A stretch of 9,344 nucleotides of DNA from Flavobacteriaceae bacterium (GTDB lineage Bacteria > Bacteroidota > Bacteroidia > Flavobacteriales > Flavobacteriaceae). A program made the position numbers and the translations under genes. Positions 6,561 through 9,344 of this stretch are shown here, piece by piece. The notes under the pieces are model-generated. The model did no database searches and had not been told where the DNA came from. It saw nothing but the letters and a program-made list of their open reading frames with translations. Location of the stretch: NCBI GenBank assembly GCA_016649785.1, contig JAENXB010000110.1:1-9344 (forward strand), read 5' to 3'. The stretch's first letter is position 1. The number at the start of each line of letters is the position of its first letter.

Positions 6561-7820
6561 CTAAGTTTTTTGCTTTTTCTTTTTCGCTGCGGGAAAAAGC
6601 ACATTATTTAAAATAAGACGGTAACCCGGAGAATTGGGATGAAGTTCCAATTCCGTTTTTGGATCCCCTACCCTATGCTGATAATCTTCGGGATCATGAC
6701 CCGCATAGAATGTAAAAAAACCTTTTCCTTTAATTCCATGAATGTATCGCGCTTCGCCATTCAGTTTATTCTCCCCCAATACCAAAACTGTGGATTTTAG
6801 GGTAGAGGGAGCAAAAGCCGTTGTTTGACCCATAAATCCCTTGACCAGAACGGTATGATTTTGATTGAGCATTGTTGGAACAGGATCCCATTTTGCAGAA
6901 AATTCCATCAGGGTAAAATAATCATTCTCTGTTGAAATTTGACGTTTTTCGGTCATATCTATGGAAGAAAATTCATAAACCATCGGGCTTCGTTCCAGCT
7001 CAAAACCGGTAAAGGCAAAAGTTTTATCATAATCTAATTTTGCCTGATATCCGGGCTCGCTTGGATCCCCATCGAACATGGGTTCGGCAATATCCACGCC
7101 TTCAGCTGCCAGAGCTATATCAAAACTGTCGGATGCGCTGCACATGGCAAACATAAACCCGCCCCCTATTACAAAATTTTTAATTTTTAAGGCGACAGCT
7201 AATTTTTCTTCTGAAACCTTCTTATATCCCAATTTTGAAGCCAAAGCTTCTGCTTCTGCTTTTTCCTGAATATACCAGGGTGTACTCCTGTAATTCCTAT
7301 AAAATTTTCCATATTGCCCGGTAAAATCTTCATGGTGCAAATGCAACCAATCATACAATAGCAAGGCATCGCCTAATACTTCCTCATCGTAAATAGTTTC
7401 ATAGGGAATTTCGGCATAGGTAAGCACCATAGTAACAGCATCGTCCCATGGTTTATTCCCCTGGGGAGCATAAACAGCAATTTTAGGGGCTTTTTCCAGG
7501 ATAACAGCTTCCATATTACTTGATGGACTTTGAATGCCTTCTAAAATAGATTGAACCTTAGTGTCGCTTATAATTTCAAAGGAAACCCCGCGAATCTGGC
7601 ATTCCCGGCGCAATGCTTCAGTATCGGAAATCAAAAAAGATCCTCCGCGGTAATTTAAAAGCCACTGGACATTTAATCCATTTTCAAGGGCGTAATAAGT
7701 AATCCCGTAAGCTTTTAAATGATTGGTTTGTCCCTTGGCATCCATAGGAATAAAGATCCCGGAGGCAAATAAATAGGATGAAGACAAAAATAAGAACAGC
7801 ATAAGAAATAATTTTCTCAT
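6561..7820 (-). CDS. Exported protein of unknown function, glutamine-amidotransferase-like features
   Basis: The product has 419 residues from the ATG at 7820; an ATG three codons earlier (7829) is equally possible. Residues 1-20 form a signal peptide (MRKLF, hydrophobic core, cut near LFA-SG), so it acts in the periplasm or outside. The family looks conserved in Flavobacteria; my recollection is that databases sometimes label it 'asparagine synthetase B'. The sequence does not support that: there is no N-terminal Cys2 nucleophile and no ATP-pyrophosphatase loop. Instead it has strand-like KIAVYAPQGN (113-122), LLLYDWLHLHHEDFTG (153-168), a possible nucleophile elbow VIGGGFMFAMCSASDSF (217-233) with C227, and GFFTFYAGHDPED (367-379) with H375 and E378. 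This arrangement recalls class I glutamine-amidotransferase or ThuA-like folds. The C-terminus is lysine-rich (KKKKQK). The substrate is unknown. Confidence 0.8.
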   Translation of the reverse strand: MRKLFLMLFLFLSSSYLFASGIFIPMDAKGQTNHLKAYGITYYALENGLNVQWLLNYRGGSFLISDTEALRRECQIRGVSFEIISDTKVQSILEGIQSPSSNMEAVILEKAPKIAVYAPQGNKPWDDAVTMVLTYAEIPYETIYDEEVLGDALLLYDWLHLHHEDFTGQYGKFYRNYRSTPWYIQEKAEAEALASKLGYKKVSEEKLAVALKIKNFVIGGGFMFAMCSASDSFDIALAAEGVDIAEPMFDGDPSEPGYQAKLDYDKTFAFTGFELERSPMVYEFSSIDMTEKRQISTENDYFTLMEFSAKWDPVPTMLNQNHTVLVKGFMGQTTAFAPSTLKSTVLVLGENKLNGEARYIHGIKGKGFFTFYAGHDPEDYQHRVGDPKTELELHPNSPGYRLILNNVLFPAAKKKKQKT

Positions 7821-7892
7821 GCTGTTCATCTCTATTTTTTGAAATTTTAAATGAAATTGTTCCGTGGAAAAACAAAAAGTTAATTGATCACA

Positions 7893-7925
7893 GAAAAGCC
7901 GGTAAGAAGTAGAGCTGCCTACCGG
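7893..7925 (-). terminator. Probable terminator after dnaB
   Basis: On the minus strand CCGGTA (7925-7920) pairs with TACCGG (7904-7899) across a 15-base loop, followed by CTTTTCTG. It lies 11 bases past the dnaB stop. The stem is G+C-rich but short and the T-run is only four, so termination may be partial. The exported-protein gene then begins about 75 bases later, and I see no convincing promoter for it. Confidence 0.45.
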
Positions 7926-7935
7926 ATATTTGGTT

Positions 7936-9344
7936 TTAGAAAGGTACGTCATTATCCTCATCATCGTTAAAATCTCCATTCATAGAACTTCCAAATGCCT
8001 CATCTGCACTTGGATTTGGCAATTTGGATTTTTTAAAGGTATCATCATTTGCTGCTTCATTCATTTTTGAGTTAAACTCGAATGGAGAGTCAAAGTCATC
8101 TAAGTTATCAAATTTTCCGAGATGGCCAACAAATTTCAATCGAATGCTTTCCAGGCCACCGTTACGGTGTTTGGCCACAATAAATTCCCCCTGGCCCGCA
8201 GTAGGTGAACGTTCTTCGTCGTCCCATTCATCAATTTTGTAATATTCGGGTCTGTATATAAAAGAAACAATATCGGCATCCTGTTCAATCGCCCCGGATT
8301 CCCTCAAATCACTTAACAAAGGCCGCTTACTTCCTCCACGGGTTTCAACTGCCCGGGACAATTGGGAAAGGGCGATTACCGGAATATTGAGTTCTTTAGC
8401 CAGGGCTTTTAAATTCCTGGAAATGGTTGAAATTTCCTGTTCCCTATTCCCTCCTTTTACAGAACTTCCGGCAGTCATCAATTGCAAATAATCTACAACC
8501 AGTAGTTTTATTCCATGTTGTGAAGATAAACGTCTTGCTTTTGCCCGTAAATCGAATATTGATAAGGAAGGCGAATCATCAATAAATAGAGGAGCTTTCT
8601 CCAAATCCTTCACTTTTACGTTCAGCTGCTCCCATTCATGGGTTTCAAGGTTTCCGGTCCTTAGCTTTTCTGAATTTAAGCCGGTTTCAGAAGATATTAA
8701 ACGGGTAATCAATTGCACCGCGGACATCTCCAGGGAGAAAAAAGCTACAGGAATATTGTGTTGTACTGCGATATTTCTGGCCATTGATAATGTAAGGGCG
8801 GTTTTACCCATCCCGGGACGTGCAGCGATAATAATTAAATCACTTGGTTGCCATCCTGAAGTCAATTTATCCAGTTTATCAAAACCTGAAGGCACGCCGC
8901 TTAAACCTTCTTTATTTGATATTTCCTGGATCCTGTTTTTTGCCTGGATCACCAAACTATGCGCAGTTTCCGAAGAACGCTTTATGTTTCCTTGAGTTAC
9001 TTCATACAATTTGGATTCTGCGGTATCTAAAAGGTCAAAAACATCGGTGGTTTCATCGTAAGATTGTTCAATTATTTCATTGGAAATTTTTATCAAACTC
9101 CGCTGAATGAATTTCTGCAAAATGATGCGGGCGTGAAACTCGATATGTGCCGATGAAGATACTTTTTGAGTGAGTTGAATGAGATAATATTCACCACCGC
9201 ATTGCTCTAATTTCCCATCTTTTCTCAGTTGATTAGAAACTGTTAATAAGTCAATGGCCTCGGTATTTTCAAACAGTTTAATAATAGCTTCAAAAATATA
9301 TTTATGCGCAGGTTTATAAAAAATATCTGCATGAAGAATATCGA
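7936..9344 (-). CDS. dnaB: Replicative DNA helicase DnaB, N-terminus outside the window
   Basis: This hexameric helicase unwinds DNA at the replication fork and recruits primase. The frame is open to the right edge, so about 468 residues are present and roughly the first 50 are missing. Visible are the rest of the N-terminal domain (ILHADIFYKPAHKYIF, then AHIEFHARIILQKFIQRSLI), the linker helix, and the RecA-like motor with Walker A ARPGMGKTA (about 8799-8825), FFSLEMS, Walker B LLVVDYLQLM (about 8476-8507), the SQLSRAVE motif and SDLRESGAIEQDAD. The motor is continuous, with no intein at the usual sites. After it comes a disordered acidic tail of about 60 residues rich in D, N and S that ends D-D-E-D-N-D-V-P-F, like the C-terminal tip of SSB. 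It is probably the first gene of this group in the window. Confidence 0.97.
   Translation of the reverse strand, partial: DILHADIFYKPAHKYIFEAIIKLFENTEAIDLLTVSNQLRKDGKLEQCGGEYYLIQLTQKVSSSAHIEFHARIILQKFIQRSLIKISNEIIEQSYDETTDVFDLLDTAESKLYEVTQGNIKRSSETAHSLVIQAKNRIQEISNKEGLSGVPSGFDKLDKLTSGWQPSDLIIIAARPGMGKTALTLSMARNIAVQHNIPVAFFSLEMSAVQLITRLISSETGLNSEKLRTGNLETHEWEQLNVKVKDLEKAPLFIDDSPSLSIFDLRAKARRLSSQHGIKLLVVDYLQLMTAGSSVKGGNREQEISTISRNLKALAKELNIPVIALSQLSRAVETRGGSKRPLLSDLRESGAIEQDADIVSFIYRPEYYKIDEWDDEERSPTAGQGEFIVAKHRNGGLESIRLKFVGHLGKFDNLDDFDSPFEFNSKMNEAANDDTFKKSKLPNPSADEAFGSSMNGDFNDDEDNDVPF

Noticed and set aside
6542..6561. Hairpin GATAGG/CCTATC followed by a T-run on the plus strand
   Set aside because: No plus-strand gene ends here, and the T-run belongs to the lysine-coding end of the minus-strand gene. 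On the minus strand no T-run follows.
8305..8830. Intein in DnaB, a common host for them
   Set aside because: The helicase motifs from Walker A to the DLRESGAIEQDAD region run without interruption.

Overview
The window looks like chromosomal DNA from a member of the Bacteroidota, most likely family Flavobacteriaceae. The evidence is a 16S rRNA of Flavobacteriia type, promoters built on the Bacteroidota TTG / TAnnTTTG pattern, low G+C intergenic DNA, little use of Shine-Dalgarno sites, and the protein sequences of ThrRS, IF3, L35, L20 and DnaB. No mobile element, phage gene, CRISPR array or foreign island is visible. This is core-genome DNA; its interest lies in RNA-level and translation-level signals.

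Layout: (1) 1-969, minus strand: the 5' two thirds of a 16S rRNA gene, running off the left edge. (2) 970-1500: its leader and at least two tandem promoters sharing an identical 18-bp core. The leader holds several hairpins, a boxA-like stretch and a tRNA-like fragment. (3) 1500-1775: AT-rich spacer with one strong hairpin. (4) 1777-1943: a probable structured non-coding RNA closed by a perfect 12-bp helix and followed by an 8-bp hairpin. (5) 1986-5332, plus strand: thrS-infC-rpmI-rplT, with its own promoter, a very short leader and a strong terminator. (6) 5403-9344, minus strand: an AI-2E family membrane protein, an exported protein of unknown function, and replicative helicase DnaB, which is cut by the right edge.

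The plus-strand operon makes a translation module: threonyl-tRNA synthetase, initiation factor 3, and large-subunit proteins L35 and L20. Two decoding oddities stand out. thrS cannot be read in one frame: the break falls exactly on an in-frame A AAA AAC heptamer, and a -1 slip there restores the expected ThrRS sequence. infC has no AUG, GUG or UUG near its true N-terminus and appears to start on AUA, a start that IF3 would discriminate against. A hairpin ahead of rplT could be an L20-type autoregulatory site.

The minus-strand group starts with dnaB, whose protein ends in an acidic tail with an SSB-like tip (D-N-D-V-P-F). A likely terminator separates it from the exported protein, which has features of a class I glutamine-amidotransferase-like fold. 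The AI-2E gene lies 30 bp further on and is probably cotranscribed with the exported protein.
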